From assembly GCF_026627445.1 (NCBI RefSeq), contig NZ_JAPNLJ010000033.1, positions 33,517-97,516 on the forward strand: a stretch of 64,000 nucleotides of DNA, given 5' to 3'. The stretch comes from Streptomyces sp. H27-H1 (GTDB lineage: Bacteria > Actinomycetota > Actinomycetes > Streptomycetales > Streptomycetaceae). The first letter of the stretch is position 1; every line of letters begins with the position of its first letter. The notes under the pieces are model-generated. The model was not told the DNA's origin, searched no databases, and saw nothing but the letters and a program-made list of their open reading frames with translations. Shown in pieces: positions 42,461 to 49,678 of the stretch. A program made the position numbers and the translations under genes.

Positions 42461-42903
42461 GCGAGGGCCTGCGCAGCGGTCAGGTCGCCGAAGCCGCCGG
42501 GGTGAACATCCAGACCCTGCGCTACTACGAACGCCGCGGCTTGCTGGCCGATCCGCAGCGCAGCACCGGCGGCCACCGCCTGTACGGCGACGACGCGGTG
42601 ACGGCGCTGCGCGTCATCAAGGCGGCCCAGCGCCTCGGCTTCACCCTCGACGAGGTCGCCGAGCTGCTGGAGACCGGCCGCCATCGCCACGGCCGGCCGG
42701 TCCCGGGCTTGCAGGAGCGGGCGGCCGCGAAGCTCGCCGAGGTCGACGCGAAGATCGCCGACCTGACCACCATCCGCGCTGCCCTGGCCGACGCGGTCGA
42801 GGCGGGCTGTGACGACCTGACCCTCTGCGCCGCAAGTGCCTGCTGCCCCATCCCCTTCACCGACCTCGCCGAGGAGAACCGCAATGCCGGACCCTGCTGC
42901 TGA
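42457..42903 (+). CDS. MerR-family heavy-metal regulator
   Basis: A 148-residue protein from GTG 42457. The MerR DNA-binding domain is LRSGQVAEAAGVNIQTLRYYERRGLLADPQRSTGGHRLYG. The long dimer helix and the metal loop contain Cys residues in VEAGCDDLTLCAASACCPI, with a closing GPCC. It differs from canonical MerR (three Cys) but fits Hg or other soft-metal sensors in this subgroup. It sits within the operon with a CC-motif protein and a MerT-like membrane protein. Confidence 0.85.
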   Translation: MSEGLRSGQVAEAAGVNIQTLRYYERRGLLADPQRSTGGHRLYGDDAVTALRVIKAAQRLGFTLDEVAELLETGRHRHGRPVPGLQERAAAKLAEVDAKIADLTTIRAALADAVEAGCDDLTLCAASACCPIPFTDLAEENRNAGPCC

Positions 42904-43198
42904 CCCCCGCCCCCACCGCGCCCCGAAAGCGCTCGGGGGCCTGGCCGCCCTGGCCTGTGTGGCGTGCTGCGCGCTGCCCGTCCTGATCACGGCGGGCGTC
43001 GTCGGCGCCGGCGCCGGAGCGGTGGTGGGCTGGCTGCCCGCCCTCGCCGTCGTCCTGGCCGTGCTCGCCGCCGGAACCTGGTGGCTCGGCCGGCGCCGCC
43101 GCGCCTGCTCGTGCACTCCCAAGACCGCAGGTGAGGGCGGATGCGGCTGCCAGGCGTCCGGTGACCCCGTGAAGATCACGGGCGTGGGCCATCGGTAG
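42884..43198 (+). CDS. MerT/MerF-like small membrane protein
   Basis: A 104-residue protein overlapping the MerR 3' end by 20 bp. TM1 is GGLAALACVACCALPVLITAGVVGAGAG, with the adjacent Cys pair before Pro seen in Hg2+ uptake proteins, and TM2 is WLPALAVVLAVLAAGTWWLG. The cytoplasmic tail has Cys in RRACSCTP and GGCGCQ. It would carry Hg2+ to a cytoplasmic reductase, but no merA is in the window, so another destination or metal is possible. Confidence 0.7.
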   Translation: MPDPAADPRPHRAPKALGGLAALACVACCALPVLITAGVVGAGAGAVVGWLPALAVVLAVLAAGTWWLGRRRRACSCTPKTAGEGGCGCQASGDPVKITGVGHR

Positions 43199-43209
43199 GG
43201 TCAGCCGGT

Positions 43210-43545
43210 ATGACCATCGCTCGTTCCGTTGCCCTGTTCGTCGTCGCCGCCTTCTTCGAGATCGGCGGCGCCTGGCTGGTCTGGCAGGGCATCCGCGAGC
43301 ACAAGGGCTGGATCTGGATCGGCGCCGGCGTCATCGCGCTGGGTGTGTACGGCGTGGTGGCCACCTTCCAGTCCGACGACAACTTCGGCCGCATCCTCGC
43401 CGCCTACGGCGGCATCTTCGTCGCCGGGTCGATCGCCTGGGGCATGGTCGCCGACGGCTACCGGCCCGACCGCTACGACGTCATCGGCGCCCTGGTATGC
43501 CTCGCTGGGATGGCCGTGATCATGTACGCGCCCCGCAGCCACTGA
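43210..43545 (+). CDS. ynfA: UPF0060 (YnfA) membrane protein
   Basis: A 111-residue protein with four helices: SVALFVVAAFFEIGGAWLVWQ, WIWIGAGVIALGVYGVVATFQ, GGIFVAGSIAWGMVADG and YDVIGALVCLAGMAVIMYAP. This is the YnfA family, an SMR-like small multidrug transporter group of uncertain substrate. It starts 12 bp after the MerT-like gene and may be part of that transcript. Confidence 0.88.
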   Translation: MTIARSVALFVVAAFFEIGGAWLVWQGIREHKGWIWIGAGVIALGVYGVVATFQSDDNFGRILAAYGGIFVAGSIAWGMVADGYRPDRYDVIGALVCLAGMAVIMYAPRSH

Positions 43546-43683
43546 CTGCGGCGCGGCCTGTTCGCCGCTGTTGCGCCCAGTCACAGCCGCCGTTGAGGAG
43601 CGCCCGCTGCGGCCGCATCGTGGGGATCTAGGCTGTCCCGCAGAAAGTCCCGGCACCAGCCGGGCGGCGGGAAGGGCGTCCAC

Positions 43684-44349
43684 ATGTATCAGCGCGAGCG
43701 GGAGCTGGCCGCTGCCCAGCTGGAGCACTGGCAGCAGACGTACGGCGAGCATCCCGGCATGTACGGCGAGGAGCCGTCCCAGCCCGCCGTCCACGCCGCC
43801 GAGGTGTTCCGCGCGGCCGGGGCGAGCGACGTACTGGAGCTGGGGGCCGGGCACGGCCGCGACGCCCTGCACTTCGCCCGCCAGGGCTTCACCGTCCAGG
43901 CCACCGACTTCAGCCCGACCGGCCTTCACCAACTGCGCGACGCCGCCCGTGCCCAGAGCGTCGAGGAGCGGGTGACGACCGCGGTGCACGACGTGCGCGA
44001 GGCACTGCCGCTGCCGGACGCCTCGGTGGACGCGGTGTTCGCGCACATGCTGCTGTGCATGGCCCTGTCCACCAAGGAGCTCCACGCCCTGGTCGCCGAG
44101 GTACGCCGGGTGCTGCGCCCCGGCGGGGTCTTCGTCTACACCGTGCGGCACACCGGTGACGCCCACTACGGTGCGGGCGCCGGGCACGGCGACGACATCT
44201 GGGAACACGGCGGCTTCGCGGCGCACTTCTTCCCCCGCGGCCTGGTCGACGACCTCGCCGACGGCTGGACCCTCAACGAGGTGCACGCCTTCGAGGAGGG
44301 AGGGCTGCCCAGGCGGCTATGGCGCGTCACGCAGGCACTGCCCCGGTAA
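43684..44349 (+). CDS. Class I SAM-dependent methyltransferase
   Basis: A 221-residue protein with GGAAGGG ribosome site. The SAM site is VLELGAGHGRDALHFARQG, then VQATDFSPTGL, VHDVREALPLPDASVDAVFAHMLL and VRRVLRPGGVFVYTVRH. The His-rich segment DAHYGAGAGHGDDIWEHGGF is distinctive. Thiol, metalloid (ArsM-like) or small-molecule methylation is possible; it lacks the conserved ArsM Cys residues. Probably separately transcribed. Confidence 0.75.
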   Translation: MYQRERELAAAQLEHWQQTYGEHPGMYGEEPSQPAVHAAEVFRAAGASDVLELGAGHGRDALHFARQGFTVQATDFSPTGLHQLRDAARAQSVEERVTTAVHDVREALPLPDASVDAVFAHMLLCMALSTKELHALVAEVRRVLRPGGVFVYTVRHTGDAHYGAGAGHGDDIWEHGGFAAHFFPRGLVDDLADGWTLNEVHAFEEGGLPRRLWRVTQALPR

Positions 44350-44355
44350 GCGCCG

Positions 44356-44640
44356 CCCCGATCCCGGCGCCGGACATCACCGGCCTGCTCTGCGTCACCC
44401 TCCTCCTGCGGTTCGTTGGCCGCATCAAGGACGCCCAGCGCGGCACGGTCGTCCACGTCATTGCCGCCGACCCGGCCGCCCCGCTGGATCTGCCCGCCTG
44501 GTGCCACCTGACACCACTACTTCGGCCCCGTCACGGAACCCAAGGACGCGCTCGCCGTCTACGCCCTGCGCCTGGCCGCCGACGCGCGGCCGACCCGTCC
44601 CGGCGCAACTCGCGGGCCGCCCGGCGGGGGTGCCCGGAGT
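44356..44640 (+). pseudogene. TusA-like sulfurtransferase remnant, frameshifted
   Basis: Text ITGLLCVTLLLRFVGRIKDAQRG, TVVHVIAADPAAPLDLPAWCHLT resembles a TusA-type domain with its Cys. Near 44,508 the frame breaks; another frame continues HYFGPVTEP, VYALRLAADARPTRPGA. A short deletion at LT-GH explains it. A very similar 3' piece recurs at 48,985-49,085, so both may come from one ancestral gene. It has no clear start or ribosome site. Confidence 0.5.
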
Positions 44641-44655
44641 CCGGACGGCCTGAGG

Positions 44656-45060
44656 TCATGTCCGCTGCCGGGTGAGGGTGGACAGGGCGGCGTCGAGGCG
44701 GCGGGTGGCGTCCTCGGCGACGGGCTTGAGAGCGTCCTGGCCGGTCAGGGTGACCATCGTGGCGGGGTCGAGGGCCTGGACGGCGATGCGCTCACCGTCA
44801 CTGCGGACGACGACGTTGCAGGGCAGAAGCAGGCCGATGGAACGGTCCGCCTCGATCGCCTGGTGGGCCAGCGGCGGGTTACAGGCGCCGAGGATCAGGT
44901 AGTTCTCCATGTCGTGGCCAAGCTTCTCCTTCAGCGTCGCCTGCACGTCGATCTCGGTCAGGATGCCGAAGCCCTGCTCGGCCAGGGCCTCGCGCACGGC
45001 CCTCACGGTTTCCTCGAAGTCGCCGGTCACGTGCACGGTGCGGCTGTAGGTCATCGTCAT
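44656..45060 (-). CDS. DUF302 protein
   Basis: A 134-residue protein from ATG 45060 (ATG 45054 also possible) behind AGGAAGAG. It has the DUF302 pattern: DFEETVRAVREALAEQGFGILTEID, ATLKEKLGHDMENYLILGACNPPLAHQAI and IGLLLPCNVVV with the conserved Cys residues. The fold is small alpha/beta; its function is unknown, although it often accompanies sulfur or copper genes. It is divergent from the CstB-like gene across two CstR-type palindromes, so it is probably in the same regulon. Confidence 0.85.
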   Translation of the reverse strand: MTMTYSRTVHVTGDFEETVRAVREALAEQGFGILTEIDVQATLKEKLGHDMENYLILGACNPPLAHQAIEADRSIGLLLPCNVVVRSDGERIAVQALDPATMVTLTGQDALKPVAEDATRRLDAALSTLTRQRT

Positions 45061-45140
45061 CGTCTCTTCCTCGTCTGCTGGCCCCGCTTCTTGCGGAGGC
45101 GGTCGGGTGCCGGCCCGGGTATGGCGCCCCCCGCGGAATA

Positions 45141-45190
45141 TACCCCCGGGGGTACGGGTGTTACGGTGGAAACGGATACCCCCCGGGGTA
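45141..45190. promoter_or_regulatory. Two CstR-type operators, DUF302/CstB-like gap
   Basis: TACCCCCGGGGGTA (45,141-45,154) and TACCCC-CC-GGGGTA (45,177-45,190) are palindromes matching the TACCCCTAGGGGTA at 48,028-48,041 next to the CsoR/CstR-family gene. G-tract palindromes of this type are the known targets of this repressor family. They flank the promoters of both divergent genes. Confidence 0.75.
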
Positions 45191-45215
45191 ATTTTCATGC
45201 GAAAGGAGTACCCGC

Positions 45216-46565
45216 GTGTTCTTCGTTGCCACCATCGAGCTGGAAGGTCTCGGCAACCGCAGCTACCTGGCTGGCGGTGAGCGTACGGCGGTGGACCCGC
45301 CGCGCGACATCGACCAGGTCCTGGCCGCGGCCGCCCGGCGCGGTGTGCGGATCTCGCATGTGGTGGAGACGCACCTGCACAACGACTACGTCACCGGCGG
45401 TCTCGAACTCGCCCGGGTCACGGGCGCCCGCTATCTCGTGCCGGCCGACGCGAAGGTCTCGTTCGCGCGGGTGCCCGTCGCAGACGGCGACTCCGTGGAG
45501 ATCGACGCCGGCAGCCGGGTGACGCTGGCCGCGATCGCGACCCCGGGCCACACGCCGCACCACATCTCCTACGCGCTGCGCGAGGCGGGACGGCCGGTGG
45601 CCGTCTTCACCGGCGGCTCCCTGCTGATCGGCACGGTGGGCCGCCCGGACCTGGTCGAGCCGCGGCTGACCGAACAGCTCGCCCGCGCCCAGCACGCCTC
45701 CGCCCACCGCCTGGCCGCCGGCCTGCCCGACGAGACGGCGGTGCTGCCCACTCACGGCTTCGGCAGCTTCTGCTCCTCCGCCCAGTCCGGTGGGGACCAG
45801 ACCACCATTGGCAAGGAGAAGAGCGCCAACACGGCGCTCACCGTCGATGTGGACACCTTCGTCGCCGACCTGCTGGCCGGGCTTGAGGACGTGCCCGCCT
45901 ACTACGCGCACATGGGCCCGGCCAACGCCGCGGGCCCCGCCCCGGTCGACCTGACCCCGCCCGCGCTCGCGGACGCCCGCGAGATCGCCGCACGACTCGC
46001 GGCCGGCGAGTGGGTGGTCGACCTGCGCAACCGCGTGGCCTTCGCCGAGGGGCACGTGGCCGGGTCGTTCAACTTCGAGGCCGACGGCAAGATCGCCACC
46101 TACCTCGCCTGGATGATCCCCTGGGGCAAGCCGGTCACCCTGCTTGCCGAATCGGCCCAGCAACTGGCCGAAGCCCAGCGTGAACTGGTACGGGTGGGCA
46201 TTGACCGGCCGGCCGCCGCCGCGACCGGCGGCCCCGCCGCCTGGCTGCGCACCGGGCAGACACCCGCCTCCTTCCCGCGTTCCACGTTCGCCGGGCTCGC
46301 CGCCCACGGCATCGAGAACGTGGTGGTCCTGGACGTGCGCCGCGATTCCGAGCGGGCGAACGGCTGGATCGAAGGATCGGTGCACATCCCCATCCACGAG
46401 CTCCACGGCCGCCTTGCCGAGGTACCGCAGGGGACGGTGTGGGTGCACTGCGCCGGCGGTATGCGCGCCGCGATCGCCGCGTCCCTGCTGGACGCGGCAG
46501 GCCGGGATGTCGTCGCCGTCGACGACGCCGCCACCGACGCCGGCCTGCCCCTGACCGCCGGCTGA
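45216..46565 (+). CDS. CstB-like persulfide dioxygenase/rhodanese
   Basis: A 449-residue protein from GTG 45216 with GAAAGGAG. The metallo-beta-lactamase domain shows VVETHLHNDYVTGG, ATPGHTPHHISY and VLPTHGFGSFCSS. The first rhodanese-like domain (about 250-335) has VVDLRNRVAFAEGHVAGS without a catalytic Cys. The second has VVVLDVRRDSERANGWIEGS and Cys in VHCAGGMRA. Like the protein at 30,450 it should oxidise persulfides to sulfite; the two share layout but not close sequence. First gene of a four-part sulfur operon under CstR-type control. Confidence 0.88.
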   Translation: MFFVATIELEGLGNRSYLAGGERTAVDPPRDIDQVLAAAARRGVRISHVVETHLHNDYVTGGLELARVTGARYLVPADAKVSFARVPVADGDSVEIDAGSRVTLAAIATPGHTPHHISYALREAGRPVAVFTGGSLLIGTVGRPDLVEPRLTEQLARAQHASAHRLAAGLPDETAVLPTHGFGSFCSSAQSGGDQTTIGKEKSANTALTVDVDTFVADLLAGLEDVPAYYAHMGPANAAGPAPVDLTPPALADAREIAARLAAGEWVVDLRNRVAFAEGHVAGSFNFEADGKIATYLAWMIPWGKPVTLLAESAQQLAEAQRELVRVGIDRPAAAATGGPAAWLRTGQTPASFPRSTFAGLAAHGIENVVVLDVRRDSERANGWIEGSVHIPIHELHGRLAEVPQGTVWVHCAGGMRAAIAASLLDAAGRDVVAVDDAATDAGLPLTAG

Positions 46566-46600
46566 CCCCCACCCCCAGTACGAGAAAGGGGGAGAACATC

Positions 46601-46966
46601 ATGTTCCTCTTCCGCCGCAACCAGTCCCGTCTCAGCGTGGACCAGGCCCGCAGCCGCACCGGCGGCCAGGCCCCGGACGCGATCCTGCTCGACGTCCGCG
46701 AAAGGCCGGAGTGGAACGCCGGCCACGCCCCCGGCGCCCTGCACGCCCCGCTGTCGAAGCTCGTCGCCGGCAGCGAACTGCCGCCCGGAGCGTCGGGCCG
46801 GCCGCTGGTGGTCATCTGCCGCAGCGGACACCGCTCCCAGCAGGCGGCCAAACTCCTCACCCAGCGCGGAGAACAGGCGGTGGACGTCAAGGGCGGCATG
46901 AACGCGTGGGCCGCCTCCGGATACCCGGTCAGCGACGAACGCGGGAACAGCGGCCAGATAGCGTGA
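46601..46966 (+). CDS. Single-domain rhodanese
   Basis: A 121-residue sulfurtransferase with GGGGGAG ribosome site. AILLDVRERPEWNAGHAPGAL and the active loop VICRSGHRSQQAAKLL, with Cys in CRSGHRS, are diagnostic; VKGGMNAWAASGYPV ends the domain. It probably relays sulfane sulfur within the operon. It overlaps the TauE-type gene (TGATG). Confidence 0.9.
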   Translation: MFLFRRNQSRLSVDQARSRTGGQAPDAILLDVRERPEWNAGHAPGALHAPLSKLVAGSELPPGASGRPLVVICRSGHRSQQAAKLLTQRGEQAVDVKGGMNAWAASGYPVSDERGNSGQIA

Positions 46967-47706
46967 TGGCCCTCGTTCTCGCCCTCATCGCCGGGGCCGT
47001 CATCGGCCTCGCCCTCGGAGCCCTGGGAGGCGGCGGCAGCGTCCTGGCCGTGCCCGCCCTGATCTACCTGCTCGGCTTCACCCCGGCAGCGGCCACCACC
47101 GCCAGCCTGATCATCGTGGCCGCCACCTCCGCCACCGCCCTGTACGCCCACGCACGCGACGGCCACGTCGCCTGGAAGGCCGGAGCGCTCTTCGCAGCCG
47201 CGGGCATCATCCCCGCCTACCTCGCCGGAGCAGCCTCCGGGCACCTGCCCGAAGCGGTCCTGACCATCGCGTTCGCGGTGATCGCCGCGCTGGCGGCCCT
47301 GCGCATGCTCCGCCCCTCCACCTCCGAGCCGGCAGACCGGATACGGCCCGGCAAGGCGGCCGGGGCAGGCGCCGGACTCGGTGCGGTGACCGGATTCCTC
47401 GGCGTCGGAGGCGGATTCCTCGCCGTCCCGGCCCTGGTCAGCGTGCTCGGGCTGACGATGAAGAGGGCGGTGGGCACCAGCCTGCTCGTCATCACCGTCA
47501 ACTCACTCGCAGCCCTGACCGCCCGCACCGGAACCGGCGGCGGCATCCAGTGGGAAGTCATCGGACCCTTTACCGGGGCCGCGATCCTCGGCGCCTGGGA
47601 CGGCAAACGCCTCGCCGCCAAGATCTCCGGCCCCACTCTGCAGAGAGTCTTCGCCGGCGTGCTCCTGGCGGTGGCCGCGTTCATGCTCATCGACGTGATC
47701 GCATGA
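46966..47706 (+). CDS. TauE/SafE-type sulfite or sulfur-compound exporter
   Basis: A 246-residue membrane protein of eight helices in two repeats. The repeated signature is GALGGGGSVLAVPALIYLLG in TM1-2 and GFLGVGGGFLAVPALVSVLG in TM5-6. It exports sulfite, sulfoacetate or thiosulfate in related systems. Following persulfide dioxygenase and rhodanese genes, removal of sulfite is the natural role (inference). GTG 46963 is an alternative start. Confidence 0.87.
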   Translation: MALVLALIAGAVIGLALGALGGGGSVLAVPALIYLLGFTPAAATTASLIIVAATSATALYAHARDGHVAWKAGALFAAAGIIPAYLAGAASGHLPEAVLTIAFAVIAALAALRMLRPSTSEPADRIRPGKAAGAGAGLGAVTGFLGVGGGFLAVPALVSVLGLTMKRAVGTSLLVITVNSLAALTARTGTGGGIQWEVIGPFTGAAILGAWDGKRLAAKISGPTLQRVFAGVLLAVAAFMLIDVIA

Positions 47707-47727
47707 ACACGGCGGCCACCACTCCCG

Positions 47728-48006
47728 TCAGGCCAGGGACAGGAACAGCTTCTCCAGCCGGGCCCGCATCTCATCGCGGTCACCGGCGGCCTGGCCGCCC
47801 TCGGCCATGCAGTGCTGCAGCCCGGTCGCGATGATCGCAAACCCGGCCCGGTCCAACGCCCGGGAGACCGCCGCGAGCTGCGTGATCACGTCCTCGCAGT
47901 CCCGGCCCTCCTCGATCATCTTGATGATCCCCGCGATCTGCCCCTGAGCCCGCCGCAGCCGGTTCAGCACCGATTTCAGCTCATCGGCCGCCATCTCAAG
48001 CTCCAC
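47728..48006 (-). CDS. cstR: CstR-like persulfide-sensing repressor (CsoR/RcnR family)
   Basis: A 92-residue helical protein from GTG 48006, with GGAGG seven bases upstream. It has LKSVLNRLRRAQGQIAGIIKMIEEGRDCEDVITQLAAVSRAL and GLQHCMAEG. The two cysteines are 29 residues apart (37 and 66), the CsoR/CstR spacing, but the position of the Cu-binding His of CsoR (four before the second Cys) is Gly. That favours a CstR persulfide sensor over a copper sensor. It faces the rhodanese gene at 48,094 across a perfect operator and probably represses it, itself and the 45-kb operon. Confidence 0.82.
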   Translation of the reverse strand: MELEMAADELKSVLNRLRRAQGQIAGIIKMIEEGRDCEDVITQLAAVSRALDRAGFAIIATGLQHCMAEGGQAAGDRDEMRARLEKLFLSLA

Positions 48007-48026
48007 TGTCCACCTCCACAGAAGAA

Positions 48027-48042
48027 ATACCCCTAGGGGTAT
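48027..48042. promoter_or_regulatory. Perfect CstR operator
   Basis: ATACCCCTAGGGGTAT is a perfect 16-bp palindrome in the gap between the CstR-like gene and the rhodanese/membrane gene. It is the best copy of the element found twice near 45.15 kb. Confidence 0.8.
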
Positions 48043-48093
48043 CATACCGGGTGCGGAGACCCGCCCCCGAGCTACGAAGGGACCACCCCGCAC

Positions 48094-48660
48094 ATGACCG
48101 CCCCCACCGCCCTCATCCCCGCCCAGGCCGCCGCCCGCCTGCACGAATACACCGTCATCGACGTGCGTACCCCCGGCGAATACGCAGCCGGCCACCTCCC
48201 CGGCGCCCACAACATCCCCCTCGACCACCTCCACGCCGCACTGCCCGCCCTCAAGGCCGCAGCCGCCCGCGGCGACCTCCTCATGGTCTGCGCCTCCGGC
48301 AACCGCTCCACCACCGCCTGCACCGAACTCGCCGCAGCTGACATCCCCGCCACCACCCTCACCGGCGGCACCACCGCATGGGCCAGCGAGGGCCACACCC
48401 TCCACCGCCCCGAGAACGGCCGGGCCGTCTGGCCCATGGAACGCCAGGTCCGCCTCGCCGCAGGATCCCTCGTCGTCCTCGGCCTCGCCGCCGGCATCCG
48501 CTGGCGCCCCGCCCGCTGGCTGTCCGCCGCCATCGGTACCGGCCTGGTCTTCTCCGCCGCCACCAACACCTGCGGAATGGCCGTCGCCCTCGCCAAACTC
48601 CCCCACAACCAGCCCCGCAGCACCGATCTCGACGCCACCCTCCAAGCTCTGCAGGGCTGA
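48094..48660 (+). CDS. Rhodanese with C-terminal membrane domain (YgaP-like)
   Basis: A 188-residue protein. Residues 1-105 are a rhodanese: YTVIDVRTPGEYAAGHLPGAHNIP and active loop MVCASGNRSTTACTEL. Residues about 115-170 form two helices (VRLAAGSLVVLGLAAGI, WLSAAIGTGLVFSAATNTCGMA), the DUF2892-type domain of YgaP. It is a membrane-bound sulfurtransferase that may pass sulfur across or along the membrane. Controlled by the adjacent CstR operator. Confidence 0.88.
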   Translation: MTAPTALIPAQAAARLHEYTVIDVRTPGEYAAGHLPGAHNIPLDHLHAALPALKAAAARGDLLMVCASGNRSTTACTELAAADIPATTLTGGTTAWASEGHTLHRPENGRAVWPMERQVRLAAGSLVVLGLAAGIRWRPARWLSAAIGTGLVFSAATNTCGMAVALAKLPHNQPRSTDLDATLQALQG

Positions 48661-48775
48661 TACGACCACCAACAACGAAGACCGGGACAACCACTGTCGA
48701 AGCCCAGCCAGCGGCAACGCACTCCCGACCCTGGTCAGCGGCGCGACCAGGAGGGCGCGAAATGGGACGGGACAG

Positions 48776-48984
48776 TCAGAGGTCCGTACGCCGGTCGTCC
48801 AACTCGGCGTGCGCTCGGTCCTGCTCGTCGACGTCGCCCTGGGTGTCGCCGCCGGACGGCCCGAAGGGGCCGCTCTGCCCGGCGGGGTCGACCGAGTCCA
48901 TCAGACGCCGGTAGACCTCGCGGGCGGCGTCCTTGAGGACCAGCAGGATCGCGACGGTGACGAGCAGGCCAGTGACCGGGTCTA
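48776..48984 (-). pseudogene. CDF exporter, C-terminal fragment
   Basis: Minus-strand text VDPVTGLLVTVAILLVLKDAAREVYRRLMDSVDP is nearly identical to the TM6 and start of the cytoplasmic domain of the CDF exporter at 34,030 (LLITVAILLVLKDAAKEVFRRLMDAVDP). It is followed by an acidic tail and a stop. The N-terminal helices are missing, cut at about 48,984 where TusA-like text begins on the other strand. Confidence 0.7.
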
Positions 48985-49616
48985 CTTCGGCCCGTCACGG
49001 AACCCGATGACACGCCCGCCGTCTACGCCCTGCGCCTGGCTGCCGACGCGCGGCCGGCCCGTCCCGGCGCACCCTGCACCCGGCCTGACGAGCCCCGGGC
49101 CCGCGCGGATCAGCGCAGGATGTGCACGGCGCTTGTCTCCGCTGCCGCAGGCACAGCCCGCAGCCGCCGACGCGGATGCTGCGGCGCCGGCGGTCTCGTT
49201 CTGTCCGGAACAGCGGGAGTCGCCGTCCAGAGCGGGGTTTTTGCCCAGCTGGTCGGCGTCGGCCTTGACGACGTAGACCTCCCACGGCTCCTTGCCGGGG
49301 CTGTCGACCCACACGTTGTCCTGGAGGGCGTAGCAGCAGGGGGTGTCGTTCTCCTCGAAGGTGGCCAGTTCGGCTCCTTGAGGCGGGTGGTGGCGGTGAC
49401 CTGGTCGGTGGAGTCGACTTCGACGCCGAGGTGGTCCAGGCGGGTCTCCTGCCCGGGTTCGCCCTCAATGGGGGCGAACGTGAGCGGCGGGGTGGTGATC
49501 GCGAAGTTCGTGTAGCCGAGGCGCCGGTTCGCGGGCTCGACGCCGAAGAGCTTGGAGTAGAGGGCGCCCGACGCTTCGAGGTCGGCGACGTTGAGTGCGA
49601 GCTGAGCACGGGACAT
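48982..49616 (-). pseudogene. ArsI/CadI-type VOC metalloenzyme, frameshifted
   Basis: From ATG 49616 the frame reads MSRAQLALNVADLEASGALYSKLFG and EGEPGQETRLDHLGVEV, the VOC domain of ArsI/CadI. Near 49,370-49,381, in TRLKEP, one base is missing. The other frame continues ELATFEENDTPCCYALQDNVW and VDSPGKEPWEVYVVKADAD, then Cys-rich tail CACGS. With one base restored it would encode about 160 residues, including the vicinal Cys pair that binds As(III) or Cd. As it stands it is broken, or the base is a sequencing error. Confidence 0.8.
48985..49085 (+). pseudogene. Second TusA-like 3' fragment
   Basis: About 100 bp closely match 44,518-44,602 (YFGP, then AVYALRLAADARPARPGAP), including a one-base deletion early on. 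It is joined directly to the CDF fragment, so recombination between two degraded genes is likely. Its end overlaps the read-through tail of the arsI/cadI pseudogene. Confidence 0.45.
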
Positions 49617-49678
49617 GACCGTCTCCCCAAACGAGGTTCGCGGGTAAAGGGGAGGTAAGTTTCTGTGGTGATCTGCCG

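Noticed and set aside
47728..48006. Copper-sensing CsoR
   Set aside because: The spacing of the cysteines fits the family, but the Cu-ligand His position is Gly and the neighbours are persulfide genes; CstR is a better call.
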